A DNA stretch of 64,000 nucleotides, taken from Enterobacter mori (GTDB lineage Bacteria > Pseudomonadota > Gammaproteobacteria > Enterobacterales > Enterobacteriaceae). Below, one piece after another: positions 28,652-36,577 of the stretch. The notes below the pieces were generated by a model. The model saw nothing but the letters and a program-made list of their open reading frames with translations, had not been told where the DNA came from and did no database searches. The stretch covers positions 3,038,001 to 3,102,000 of the forward strand of contig NZ_CP104285.1 in the NCBI RefSeq assembly GCF_025244905.1. Direction: 5' to 3'. The position numbers were made by a program, and so were the translations under genes. Each line of letters begins with the position of its first letter. The stretch's first letter is position 1.

Positions 28652-29521
28652 TTACTCGGTGAGCCAGCTGGCCTGACGCTGCAATACCGGCAGCGTCGCA
28701 CGGCGATGGTTGATTTCTGGCAGCGCGCTAATTAAACCCTGCGTGTACGGATGCTTCGCGTTGTGCAGATCCTTCGCGGCAATGGACTCCACCACGCGAC
28801 CGGCGTACATCACCAGTACCCGATCGCAGAAGCTGCGCACCAGGTTAATGTCGTGGCTGATAAAGATCAGCCCCAGACCGCGGGACTGCACCAGATCGTC
28901 CAGCAGGCCGAGCACCTGCAGGCGCACCGACACGTCCAGCGCCGAGGTGGGTTCATCGGCAATCACCAGCTCCGGGTCAGTAATCAGCATCATGGCGATC
29001 ATGATGCGCTGCCCCTGCCCGCCGGAAATCTCGTGCGGATAGAGGCGATACACCCGCTCGGGCTGGCGAATACGCACCACGTCGAGCATTTCCAGCACTT
29101 TGGCTTTGGCTTCGGCCCTGCGCCCCGGATGATGGGTCAGCCAGGCTTCGGCAATTTGATCGCCCACGCAAACCACCGGGTTGAGCGAGTATTTCGGGTC
29201 TTGCATGATCATCGAAATCCGCTTGCCGCGAATCCCACGCATCTGCGCCTCGCTGACAGATTGTAAATCGACGTCGCCAAACTGCATCCGCGCGGCGCTG
29301 ATTTGCGCTTTCGCCGGATGCAGGCGCAGCAGCGCCCGCCCGACGGTGGATTTGCCTGAGCCGGACTCGCCGACAATCGCCAGCTTTTCGCGTCCAAGCT
29401 GGAAAGAGACACCGCGCACCGCATGGGTTACCGCGCCGCCGTTGATGAAATCGACATGGAGGTCGCGCACGTCGAGCAAAGGGTTATTCGCTGCGAGGAT
29501 CGAGGATGTCACGTAGGCCAT
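28652..29521 (-). CDS. Peptide/nickel-type ABC transporter ATPase (DppD-like)
   Basis: 289-residue ATPase. Walker A is GESGSGKST, the signature variant is ISGGQGQRI, Walker B is LVIADEPTSALD and the H-loop is ISHDINLV. The Q-loop region MIMQDPKYSLNPV is also of the peptide/nickel type. The ATG at 29521 sits directly against AGGAG, which leaves no spacing; a GTG three codons later (29512) has the same AGGAG 9 nt upstream and may be the real start. It overlaps the 3' end of the permease gene by 38 bp. Confidence 0.87.
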   Translation of the reverse strand: MAYVTSSILAANNPLLDVRDLHVDFINGGAVTHAVRGVSFQLGREKLAIVGESGSGKSTVGRALLRLHPAKAQISAARMQFGDVDLQSVSEAQMRGIRGKRISMIMQDPKYSLNPVVCVGDQIAEAWLTHHPGRRAEAKAKVLEMLDVVRIRQPERVYRLYPHEISGGQGQRIMIAMMLITDPELVIADEPTSALDVSVRLQVLGLLDDLVQSRGLGLIFISHDINLVRSFCDRVLVMYAGRVVESIAAKDLHNAKHPYTQGLISALPEINHRRATLPVLQRQASWLTE

Positions 29522-30389
29522 CTCCTAAGAAGTTGAACGCCAGGCTGTTGATCAGGATCGCCAGCCCCGGAATAGTCACTACCCACCAACACTCCATCAT
29601 GTAGGTGCGACCGCTGGAGATCATCGCGCCCCACTCCGGCTCGGGCGGCTGAGCGCCGAGGCCAAGGAAGCCCAGCCCGGCAGCGGTGAGAATGATCCCC
29701 GCCATGTTCATGGTGATACGGATAATCACCGACGGCAGGCACAGCGGCACGATGTGGCGCCACAGCACGCGTACCGATGACGCCCCCTGCAGACGCACGG
29801 CGGAGATAAAATCGGCCTGACGCAGGGAGAGCGTTTCGGCGCGCGCCAGACGGGCAATCGGCGGCCAGGCGGTGAGCGTAATCGCAATAACTACGTGCTC
29901 CAGCCCGGGACCGAGCGCCGCCACAAACGCCAGCGCCAGCACCAGGCTCGGGAAGGAGATAAAGATATCGGTCACGCGCATCAGCACGGCATCAACCTTG
30001 CCGCCAAAATAGCCTGCGGTGACGCCCAGCAGCAGCCCCAGCGGGCCGACGGTCACGGAGACCAGCAGCACGATATAGAGCGTAATGCGCGAGCCGTACA
30101 CCAGGCGGCTGAAGATGTCGCGGCCAAACTCGTCGGTGCCGAACCAGTTCTGCGCGTTCGGGGCGGCGAGCGCGTTGCTAAGGTCCTGAACCAGCGGGTT
30201 GTACGGGGCAATCAGCGGCGCAAAGGCCGCCACGATCAGCAGCAGCAGGATAATCCCGCCGCCAATCGCGGTGAGCGGGTTGCGCGCCATCTTGCCGACA
30301 AAACCGGCGGCGCGGCCCAGCGTGCGCCTGATACGCTGGCGGCTTTCGGACGGCCCTGCCCCCAGCGGCGTATCCAGAGAAACGGTCAT
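29484..30389 (-). CDS. Peptide/nickel-type ABC transporter permease (DppC-like)
   Basis: 301-residue inner-membrane permease. It has an N-terminal segment GGGIILLLLIVAAFAPLIAPYNPL, then the block WFGTDEFGRDIFSRLVYGSRITL, typical of DppC/OppC/NikC, five more membrane helices and the EAA-type loop RAETLSLRQADFISAVRLQGAS. The ATG overlaps the stop of the partner permease gene (ATGA). Forms the channel with that permease. Confidence 0.88.
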   Translation of the reverse strand: MTVSLDTPLGAGPSESRQRIRRTLGRAAGFVGKMARNPLTAIGGGIILLLLIVAAFAPLIAPYNPLVQDLSNALAAPNAQNWFGTDEFGRDIFSRLVYGSRITLYIVLLVSVTVGPLGLLLGVTAGYFGGKVDAVLMRVTDIFISFPSLVLALAFVAALGPGLEHVVIAITLTAWPPIARLARAETLSLRQADFISAVRLQGASSVRVLWRHIVPLCLPSVIIRITMNMAGIILTAAGLGFLGLGAQPPEPEWGAMISSGRTYMMECWWVVTIPGLAILINSLAFNFLGDGLRDILDPRSE

Positions 30390-31423
30390 GATTTCGTCCT
30401 CGGGTCAAAGAGTTGATACAGCATGTCGGAGAGCAGGTTGAGCATCACGAAGATAACCCCCACCAGCAGCACGCAGCCCATGACCGCGTTCATATCCCCG
30501 AGCAGCAGGCTGCCGGTGAGATACGAACCGAAGCCAGGCCAGGAGAAGACGGTCTCAATCAGCACAGCCCCTTCCAGTAGCGAGCCGTAGGCCAGCGCCA
30601 CCACCGTCAGCAGCTGAACGAGGATATTGCGAAACGCGTGGTTCCAGATCACCTGACGTTCGGTCAGGCCTTTCACCCGCGCGGTGATGATGAACTCCTG
30701 CGACAGCTGCGCCAGCATAAAGCTGCGGGTCATGCGGCTGATGTAGGCCAGCGAGTGGAAGCCGAGCAGGGAAGCGGGCAGTACCAGGTGATTAATGGCG
30801 TTCCAGAATACCGCACCGTTTCCGGCCAGCAGCGCATCCACCGTCATGAGCCCGGTGCGGCGCGGGACTAATCCCTCCAGCCCGAGATCCAGACGCCCTG
30901 CGCCTCCCACCCAGCCAAGCCAGGCGTAGAACAGCAGCAGCCCCATCATCCCGACCCAGAAAATAGGCGTCGAGTAGCCCGCCAGGCTGATGATGCGCAC
31001 CACGTAGTCGGAAACGCTGTTACGCCGCGCCGCCGCCAGTACCCCCAGCGGAATGCCCAGGCCCGCGCCGACGATAATCGCCATCGTCGCCAGCTCCAGC
31101 GTCGCCGGGAAGACGCGCAGGATATCGGCGGTCACCGGTTTGCCCGTCAGCAGCGCGTTGCCCAGATCGCCGTGCAGAAGGTTGCTGAGGTAGATGCCGA
31201 ACTGCGTCAGCAGAGATTTATCGAACCCCAGCTGGTGATAGACCTGCTGGTAGGTGCTGTGGTCGGCATCCGGACCAACGATCGCCAGCACCGGGTCGAC
31301 GGGCATCACGCGGCCGATGAAAAAGGTCAGCAGCAGCAGGCCGAACAGCGTCACCAGCACCTGCGTGAGCCGCTTTGAGAAGCGCCGGGTCCGGGAGCCG
31401 GGAGAGAGGATCGCCACGCTCAT
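30386..31423 (-). CDS. Peptide/nickel-type ABC transporter permease (DppB-like)
   Basis: 345-residue permease. A first membrane helix (~19-38) precedes the periplasmic segment. Then come the family blocks GDLGNALLTGKPVTADI and PLGVLAAARRNSVSDYVVR, and the EAA loop MLAQLSQEFIITARVKGLTERQVIWNH-like. It overlaps both neighbours by 4 bp (ATGA at each end), so binding protein, permeases and ATPases are translationally coupled. Confidence 0.88.
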   Translation of the reverse strand: MSVAILSPGSRTRRFSKRLTQVLVTLFGLLLLTFFIGRVMPVDPVLAIVGPDADHSTYQQVYHQLGFDKSLLTQFGIYLSNLLHGDLGNALLTGKPVTADILRVFPATLELATMAIIVGAGLGIPLGVLAAARRNSVSDYVVRIISLAGYSTPIFWVGMMGLLLFYAWLGWVGGAGRLDLGLEGLVPRRTGLMTVDALLAGNGAVFWNAINHLVLPASLLGFHSLAYISRMTRSFMLAQLSQEFIITARVKGLTERQVIWNHAFRNILVQLLTVVALAYGSLLEGAVLIETVFSWPGFGSYLTGSLLLGDMNAVMGCVLLVGVIFVMLNLLSDMLYQLFDPRTKS

Positions 31424-33036
31424 TTATCACCTCCGGTTTTGTAGACGTCACGCAGGAAAGTGGTGGCCGACGGGTGCGACTGGAAGTTCTTCACCTCGTT
31501 ACGCACCACCACCGAATCGACCATCTGCGACAGCGGAACCATCGCCGGGATCAGTTCGTCGTAACGCACCTGGATCTGCTGGTAGTCGGCAATCTGTTTT
31601 TTCGGATCGCGCTCGAGCAGGGCCTTGTCGATCATTTCGTTAAGCGGCTTATCGTAAAAGCTGGTGCGCCAGCCCTGGAAGTTGGTTAGACGCGCTTCGT
31701 CGCTGTTGTCCGGGTTGTAGACCAGCGCGCGCAGGCTGGAGTGCGGGTGCGGCTCTACCCCGCTGCCGCCTCGCCCGACCAGCATGTCGAACCTGCGCTC
31801 GCGCATTGCGCCGTAGATCTGGTTCCCGGTGCCGGTGATGATTTTGGCGTTAATGCCCGCCTGCATCAGCGTTGACTGCACGGCGATGGCGATATTGAGG
31901 AACGGCTGATCCGCCAGCACGCGCAGGGTGGTGTCGAACCCGTCCGGGTAGCCCGCCTCCGCCAGCAGCTTTTTGGCGCGAGGGATATCGAGCTTATAGC
32001 CCGGGTCCGGCAGTGTTGATGGCATACCCGCCTTGATGGGGCGCTGGTGCAGCACACCGTAGCCCGGCATCAGCGCGTTGTTGATGCCCTGGTAGTCAAT
32101 CAGGTAGCGCACCGCTTCACGCACCTTCGGGTTAGCGAAATGCGGCTCTTTCATGCTCATCGCCACGTAGTAGACCGTCCCTTTTTGTACGGCTTCGACG
32201 GTGAGCTGCGGGTCTTTGCGCAGGGCGTTGATGTCCGCCACCGCCATGTTGTTGGCAATGTCGAGATCCCCCTTTTCAATCATCAGGCGCAGGGTTTGCG
32301 ACTCCTGGAAATGGCGCAGCACCACGCGACTCATCTTCGGCGCGTCGCGCCAGTAGTGCGGGTTACGCTGCATGCGCAGCACGTCCTTCGCCTGCCAGGT
32401 CTCCAGCATAAACGGGCCGGAACCGGCTTCGTTGGTGGTCAGCCAGCGGTTGCCCCAGTCGTTGTTGACCGCGTGCTGCTGTACCGTTTTGCTGTCGAGC
32501 ACGCCGAGGTTACCCAGCGCGCCGAGGGAGTAAATCACCAGTTGTGGATCGTTGGCCTTTGGCAGGACAATCTGCACCGTGTAAGCATCCGGTGCGCTGA
32601 TTTGGCTATCGATGTTTTTCTTTGAAAATCCGTAGGATTTCCACACCGACGCCTGCGCAAGGTTGAGGTGCAGCAGGCGGCGCATCGACCAGACCACATC
32701 CTCCGCCGTGAGCGGGTTGCCGGAGTGAAACTTCACGTCATCGCGCAGGTGGAAGGTCAGGGTTTGACGGTCCGGCGAAATATCCCATGACTTTGCCAGC
32801 GCGGGCCTGACGTTGGTGAGTTCGTTCGGATCCAGCTCCACCAGTGAATCGTAGAGATTGACCACAATGCCGACCACTTCGTTACCGGTCATTGCCGCCG
32901 GGTCGAGGGTCAGGAGGTTGTTCATATTCATGCCAATGATGAGCTGGTCGGGAGGCGTTTTTGCGACCGCCGCACCGCTCCCCATCATCAGCGAGAGCGC
33001 GAGCAAGCACGCCCCAGCTAAAGGAGATCGTTTCAT
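31420..33036 (-). CDS. ABC transporter periplasmic binding protein, family 5 (peptide/nickel type)
   Basis: 538-residue secreted binding protein with a signal peptide (to about AAVAK-26). It then shows family-5 features: LVELDPNELTNVRPALAKSWDISPDRQTLTFHLR-like N-terminal lobe, FHSGNPLTAEDVVWSMRR, and GSGPFMLETWQAKDVLRMQRNPHYW. It lacks a lipobox cysteine, so it is free in the periplasm. The substrate is unknown. Family members bind di/oligopeptides, nickel, haem or opines; the adjacent enolase-superfamily enzyme hints at a carboxylate-bearing compound. It starts 33 bp after that enzyme's stop. Confidence 0.87.
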   Translation of the reverse strand: MKRSPLAGACLLALSLMMGSGAAVAKTPPDQLIIGMNMNNLLTLDPAAMTGNEVVGIVVNLYDSLVELDPNELTNVRPALAKSWDISPDRQTLTFHLRDDVKFHSGNPLTAEDVVWSMRRLLHLNLAQASVWKSYGFSKKNIDSQISAPDAYTVQIVLPKANDPQLVIYSLGALGNLGVLDSKTVQQHAVNNDWGNRWLTTNEAGSGPFMLETWQAKDVLRMQRNPHYWRDAPKMSRVVLRHFQESQTLRLMIEKGDLDIANNMAVADINALRKDPQLTVEAVQKGTVYYVAMSMKEPHFANPKVREAVRYLIDYQGINNALMPGYGVLHQRPIKAGMPSTLPDPGYKLDIPRAKKLLAEAGYPDGFDTTLRVLADQPFLNIAIAVQSTLMQAGINAKIITGTGNQIYGAMRERRFDMLVGRGGSGVEPHPHSSLRALVYNPDNSDEARLTNFQGWRTSFYDKPLNEMIDKALLERDPKKQIADYQQIQVRYDELIPAMVPLSQMVDSVVVRNEVKNFQSHPSATTFLRDVYKTGGDK

Positions 33037-33069
33037 GTATATATCGCCTGTAGGGTACGTTTTTATGTG

Positions 33070-34224
33070 TCAGTCGTGGCTGACGGTATTGGCTTCGATA
33101 TATGCAAAATTAATGTCTTCGCCCAGTCCCGGGCGGGTTGGCAGGCTGACCATGCCGTGTTCATCCATCGGGTCGACCAGGCTGTTGAGGTACGCCGCCG
33201 GTTCGTCGTAGTCGAGGAACGGGTGCAGCAGGCCGCGCTCGTACCAGCGGCAGTTTTTGATGGCGCCAATCACCGCCAGGCTCGCCGCGCCGTTGCCGTG
33301 CACTTCGCAGTCCATCCCGAAGGCTTCCGCCAGGTTCGCCACCTTCAGCGTCGGAGAAATGCCGCCCACGCCATTGGCGCCCGCGCGCAGGATGTCGCAG
33401 GCCCCGGCTTTGATCCAGTCCGCGCGGCTGTGGTGTTTTCCGCCCAGGCTTTCCGGGCCGATAATCGGGATCGACAGGTTTTCCGCCAGCCAGGCGTAGG
33501 AGGCCATGCTCTCCTCTTCCATCGGCTCTTCGAACCAGGCAAAGTTGAGTTTTTCCAGCTCTTTGCCGATGTACAGCGCCTCGGTGCGGCTGTACCAGTG
33601 GTAGCCGTCGATCATTAAATCGATATCCGGGCCCACCGCTTCACGCACGGCGGCGCAGGCTTTGACGTCCATCTTCGGATTGGGCGCAAAGGAGACCGGC
33701 GGCATCCAGGTATGCAGCTTGATGGCCTTGTACCCGCGCGCCACCAGCGTTTCCGCGAAGCTGGCGTACTCGTCCGGCGTGGATAAGCCTCCCGGCAGAT
33801 CGTCGCCGCACATGGTGCTGCCGTAGGCCGGAACCGTGTCGCGGTATCCGCCCAGCAGCTTCCAGACCGGCATATTCAGCTTGCGGCCGATGAGATCCCA
33901 CAGCGCCTGTTCAACGAAGCCCAGCGCGCGCTCGGTCAGCTGATGCGCACTACCGCGCTGCCAGTGCGCCAGATCCTGCCAGATGCGCTCACGGTTGAAT
34001 GCGTCCTGGCCGACCAGTACCTTGCGAAAGAAGGTGTTGACCACAAAGGGGCGCACCACCTCCGGCGGCGCAAAGGAATACCCTTTGGTGCCATCGTCTG
34101 CCGTGATGGTCAGCATCGCCATTTTGGCCATGCTTTCCGGGCCCGGATGCGAGTGCCCGGCGGCGTCGGAAATCCGGCGCGTCGGGTACTGGAAAACGGT
34201 GACGTTTACAGATTCAATTTTCAT
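33070..34224 (-). CDS. Enolase-superfamily enzyme, mandelate racemase subgroup (acid-sugar dehydratase or racemase-like)
   Basis: 384 residues. An N-terminal capping domain (~1-125) is followed by a TIM-barrel. Metal ligands are probably Asp206 (MIDGYHWY), Glu232 (WFEEP) and Glu258 (GPESL). Lys169 and His171 (KAIKLHTW) are at the end of the second strand, and His309 (VHGNGAASLA) is a candidate general base. The K-x-H pair and late histidine fit the mandelate racemase/sugar-acid dehydratase subgroup rather than dipeptide epimerases, which use two lysines. Start ATG at 34224 with AAGGACC upstream. First gene of the operon with the ABC importer, so it probably acts on the imported compound. Substrate not predictable. 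Confidence 0.8.
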   Translation of the reverse strand: MKIESVNVTVFQYPTRRISDAAGHSHPGPESMAKMAMLTITADDGTKGYSFAPPEVVRPFVVNTFFRKVLVGQDAFNRERIWQDLAHWQRGSAHQLTERALGFVEQALWDLIGRKLNMPVWKLLGGYRDTVPAYGSTMCGDDLPGGLSTPDEYASFAETLVARGYKAIKLHTWMPPVSFAPNPKMDVKACAAVREAVGPDIDLMIDGYHWYSRTEALYIGKELEKLNFAWFEEPMEEESMASYAWLAENLSIPIIGPESLGGKHHSRADWIKAGACDILRAGANGVGGISPTLKVANLAEAFGMDCEVHGNGAASLAVIGAIKNCRWYERGLLHPFLDYDEPAAYLNSLVDPMDEHGMVSLPTRPGLGEDINFAYIEANTVSHD

Positions 34225-34389
34225 TATCGGTCCTTAAGTCCGGCGAAAAGCCCAGAAGCAGTAAATGGCAAAGGGGTTTTATGATTTTAAAAATGCGTTT
34301 CAATATCCAATTTAAGCATAAAAAATCAGCACGTCCTCGGACAAAACGCGTTAAGGAGAGGCTATTTTTTGGGCATATGCACGGTCGGA

Positions 34390-34405
34390 CGTGACAGTTT
34401 TCACA
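34390..34405 (-). promoter_or_regulatory. Candidate CRP site upstream of the enolase-ABC operon
   Basis: CGTGA-cagttt-TCACA differs from the CRP consensus TGTGA-N6-TCACA at one base. It lies 166-181 bp before the start of the enolase-superfamily gene, in the 297-bp gap 34225-34521, which holds no gene. Catabolite control of a carbon-source operon would fit. The promoter itself was not identified. Confidence 0.45.
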
Positions 34406-34521
34406 AAAGCGCGGGGAAATGTGAGGTGGATCGGGAGACGTTTTCTGAAGGTAAGCGCAGAAGCAGGAATGTGCTGACCGGCAACAACCCACGGGAACTT
34501 TTGCGCCTACGAATCAGTCAG

Positions 34522-35187
34522 TTAACCCGCTTCTGGGGCTGGAACGGCAAGCGTTTCGAGCAGCGCATGCATAGACGCATACCGACCGCTGGCATCTTTA
34601 AAGCTGGCGTGACGGCACGCTGGCGAGACGACGAGGGTTTTTAGCCCCGCGCTCAGGGCGGCACGGTAGCCGCTCGGGCTGTCCTCAATCACGATGCACT
34701 GTGAGGCCGCCAGGCCTAATTTTCGCAGCGCAGAGAGATAGACCGCAGGGTGCGGTTTACCGTAGCGTTCATCGTCGGCGCTGCAAATGACCTCAAAATA
34801 GTGGCCGATACTGAGTTTCTCTAGCACAGCATGCACGATTTCATACGCCGAAGAGGTAGCAAGTGCAATCCGGTAGCCTGCCTCACGAAAATATGTCATC
34901 ACGTCGTAGACGCCCTCTATCGCTTTGCCTTCCCGGCCAATCAGTTCGATGATGCGCAGACGGATGGCCGCTTCAATCATTGCAGGATCGGCCTCAAGTC
35001 TGCAGTGTTCGCACCAGGTCCGGGCAATCTCATCCAGCCGCTTGCCTTTTGTCAGTGACTCACACTCTTCGTCGCTGACCTCAGCACGCCAGCCTGCCAG
35101 GGCTTCTTTTTGCGCCTGACGCCACAGCCCCTCGGAGTCAATGATGACGCCATCCATGTCAAAAATTACCGCCTTAACACCCATCAT
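34522..35187 (-). CDS. HAD-superfamily phosphatase (YniC/GS1-like) in the arabinitol operon
   Basis: 221-residue HAD subfamily IA hydrolase. Motif I is FDMDGVIIDSE with the nucleophile and acid Asp pair, motif II is ATSSAYE, a Lys in YGKPHPAVY is motif III and IEDSPSGYRAA is motif IV. The helical cap lies at ~18-85. It resembles the sugar-phosphatases YniC/HxpB and YfbT, which act on hexitol or deoxysugar phosphates. It lies 44 bp after dalT on the same strand, with GGAGG before the start (ATG 35187 or the next ATG 35184). Inferred role: removing toxic pentitol or pentulose phosphates made when the arabinitol pathway runs. It is not part of the classical dal operon that I know. Confidence 0.8.
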   Translation of the reverse strand: MMGVKAVIFDMDGVIIDSEGLWRQAQKEALAGWRAEVSDEECESLTKGKRLDEIARTWCEHCRLEADPAMIEAAIRLRIIELIGREGKAIEGVYDVMTYFREAGYRIALATSSAYEIVHAVLEKLSIGHYFEVICSADDERYGKPHPAVYLSALRKLGLAASQCIVIEDSPSGYRAALSAGLKTLVVSPACRHASFKDASGRYASMHALLETLAVPAPEAG

Positions 35188-35231
35188 ACGCCTCCGTGAA
35201 TGGCCTGACGCTGCCGTCAGGCCTGAATAAA

Positions 35232-36509
35232 TTACGAAATGCCGACCGTTTCACCCTTACAGGCTTCCTGACGAACAAACCCAGGCTGTTCAACCCGAAT
35301 AAACGGACACAGGATGAAGGCCACGACATACAGCACCGTATAGGCGATGACCACGCCGAGGGTGCTGAACCAGGGCAGCAGCACCACGGCAATCGCCGGG
35401 GCAAGGAAGTTGGACAGACCGGCTGAAAGGTTATACACCGAAATCGCCGCCCCCTTGTGCCCCGGCTCCAGCGCCGGGAACACCGCCGCCATCGGTACAA
35501 AGGCCGCCACGAAAATCCCCAGCGCGATGGCCGGCACCAGCGCTATGGCAAAGTTATGTCCGAAGTGCTGCGGAATGTAGTAAAACGCCAGGCTCGAGAG
35601 CGCCATCCCGATGCAGCCAAACCAGCGCACCACCCGCATCCAGCCCATTTTTTCCGCCACCACGCCCCAGAAGACGTTCGAGAAGATGGTGGTGAAAAAG
35701 AATACCGCCCAGACCTGCAGCCACTCGGAGGTGGTGAAGCCCAGCTCGTCAACAAACATCATCGGCATGATGACCGCAAACCCGAACAGGGAGAGGGTGT
35801 TGATGATACGCACCATGCTGGAGAGCAGAATACTGCGGTTGGTGTAGAGCAGCGTTGCCGCACGGCCCAGCTCGGCGAATTTTTCCCGGGTGGAGAGAGT
35901 CTGCATATGCCGTGGCGTTTCCACCTTACGCAGAGAGACCAGCGCAATGATCCCGCCGGTTACGCAGAATGCCAGCGCCAGCCACAGCGTGCCCATCTCC
36001 CCGATGTGCGGAATGGTAAAGCTCGGAATGTAGCTGCCGAACACGCCGATGCCGATAGAGTAAACCGCCCAGAACCAGCCCAGCGCCGCGCTGGTACTGT
36101 CGCTGCGAACGTTATGCACAATCGCGACGATAAAGGCGTAAAGGAACAGCGGATAGGCCAGGCCGCGGATCCCGTAAAACAGCAGAATTAATCCGTAATT
36201 TGCCTGACCCAGACCAAAAACGAGAAACAGGACGTGGAAAACGCACCACAGGACGAAGCCAATCAGCATGGTTTTTTGCGGGGTAATTATTTCAGCCACC
36301 ACGCCGGAGATCCAGGCGGAGAGCGCCGCCGCGAGACCGTAGAGCGTAAAGGCGAAAGAGGCCTCTGCAGGCGTGAAGCCCAGCGCCTTAATATAGTGCG
36401 ACAGAAATGCCAGCTCGAAACCGTCGCCCGTCATAAAGACCGCGATAGCGATATACCCCCAGACCAGACTCAGGGGTAATCCCAGCCATTGTTTGTTATT
36501 TAACGACAT
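35232..36509 (-). CDS. dalT: D-arabinitol transporter DalT (MFS)
   Basis: 425-residue major facilitator, cation-symporter type, with 12 membrane segments. It is extremely similar to the ribitol transporter gene 9 kb away; bases 35328-35897 are a near-perfect inverted copy of 44845-45414. Gene order dalD-dalK-dalT and sequence identify it as the D-arabinitol permease of the Klebsiella-type locus. The ATG at 36509 (MSLNNKQWLGLPLS) has GAGG 5 nt upstream; the frame to 36572 runs back into the intercistronic hairpin. The C-terminus differs from RbtT. Confidence 0.88.
   Translation of the reverse strand: MSLNNKQWLGLPLSLVWGYIAIAVFMTGDGFELAFLSHYIKALGFTPAEASFAFTLYGLAAALSAWISGVVAEIITPQKTMLIGFVLWCVFHVLFLVFGLGQANYGLILLFYGIRGLAYPLFLYAFIVAIVHNVRSDSTSAALGWFWAVYSIGIGVFGSYIPSFTIPHIGEMGTLWLALAFCVTGGIIALVSLRKVETPRHMQTLSTREKFAELGRAATLLYTNRSILLSSMVRIINTLSLFGFAVIMPMMFVDELGFTTSEWLQVWAVFFFTTIFSNVFWGVVAEKMGWMRVVRWFGCIGMALSSLAFYYIPQHFGHNFAIALVPAIALGIFVAAFVPMAAVFPALEPGHKGAAISVYNLSAGLSNFLAPAIAVVLLPWFSTLGVVIAYTVLYVVAFILCPFIRVEQPGFVRQEACKGETVGIS
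35328..35897 (-). repeat. Inverted-repeat arm inside dalT (partner at 44845-45414)
   Basis: Read on the minus strand, these 570 bp match 44845-45414 with only about three mismatches by my reading. A second, slightly more divergent block covers the 5' part of both genes, and the stretch between (around codons 120-215) is clearly more divergent. The mosaic suggests gene conversion between the two transporters. Confidence 0.9.
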
Positions 36510-36540
36510 ATTGACCTCGTTTTTAGGGTACAGGGAACCG

Positions 36541-36560
36541 CTCCGGCAGCATCGCCGGAG
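36541..36560 (-). promoter_or_regulatory. Intercistronic hairpin between dalK and dalT
   Basis: Perfect 7-bp stem ctccggc / gccggag with a 6-nt loop in the 68-bp dalK-dalT gap. The sequence after it (ctgtaccctaaaaacgaggtcaat) is shared with the rbtK-rbtT gap, which also has a hairpin. May tune expression of the transporter. Confidence 0.5.
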
Positions 36561-36577
36561 GGTCTTTGCCACAGAAA

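Noticed and set aside
33070..34224. Enolase-superfamily enzyme as a dipeptide epimerase because of the peptide-type importer
   Set aside because: Dipeptide epimerases of the muconate-lactonizing subgroup use a K-x-K motif and a late lysine; here K-x-H and a late histidine are seen.
34522..35187. HAD protein as a beta-phosphoglucomutase
   Set aside because: No maltose/trehalose genes nearby; motifs fit YniC/YfbT-like phosphatases better, though a mutase cannot be fully excluded by eye.
35457..36191. 244-codon plus-strand frame antisense to dalT (with a twin antisense to rbtT)
   Set aside because: Its conservation is explained by the near-identical transporter genes; His/Arg-rich composition typical of shadow frames.
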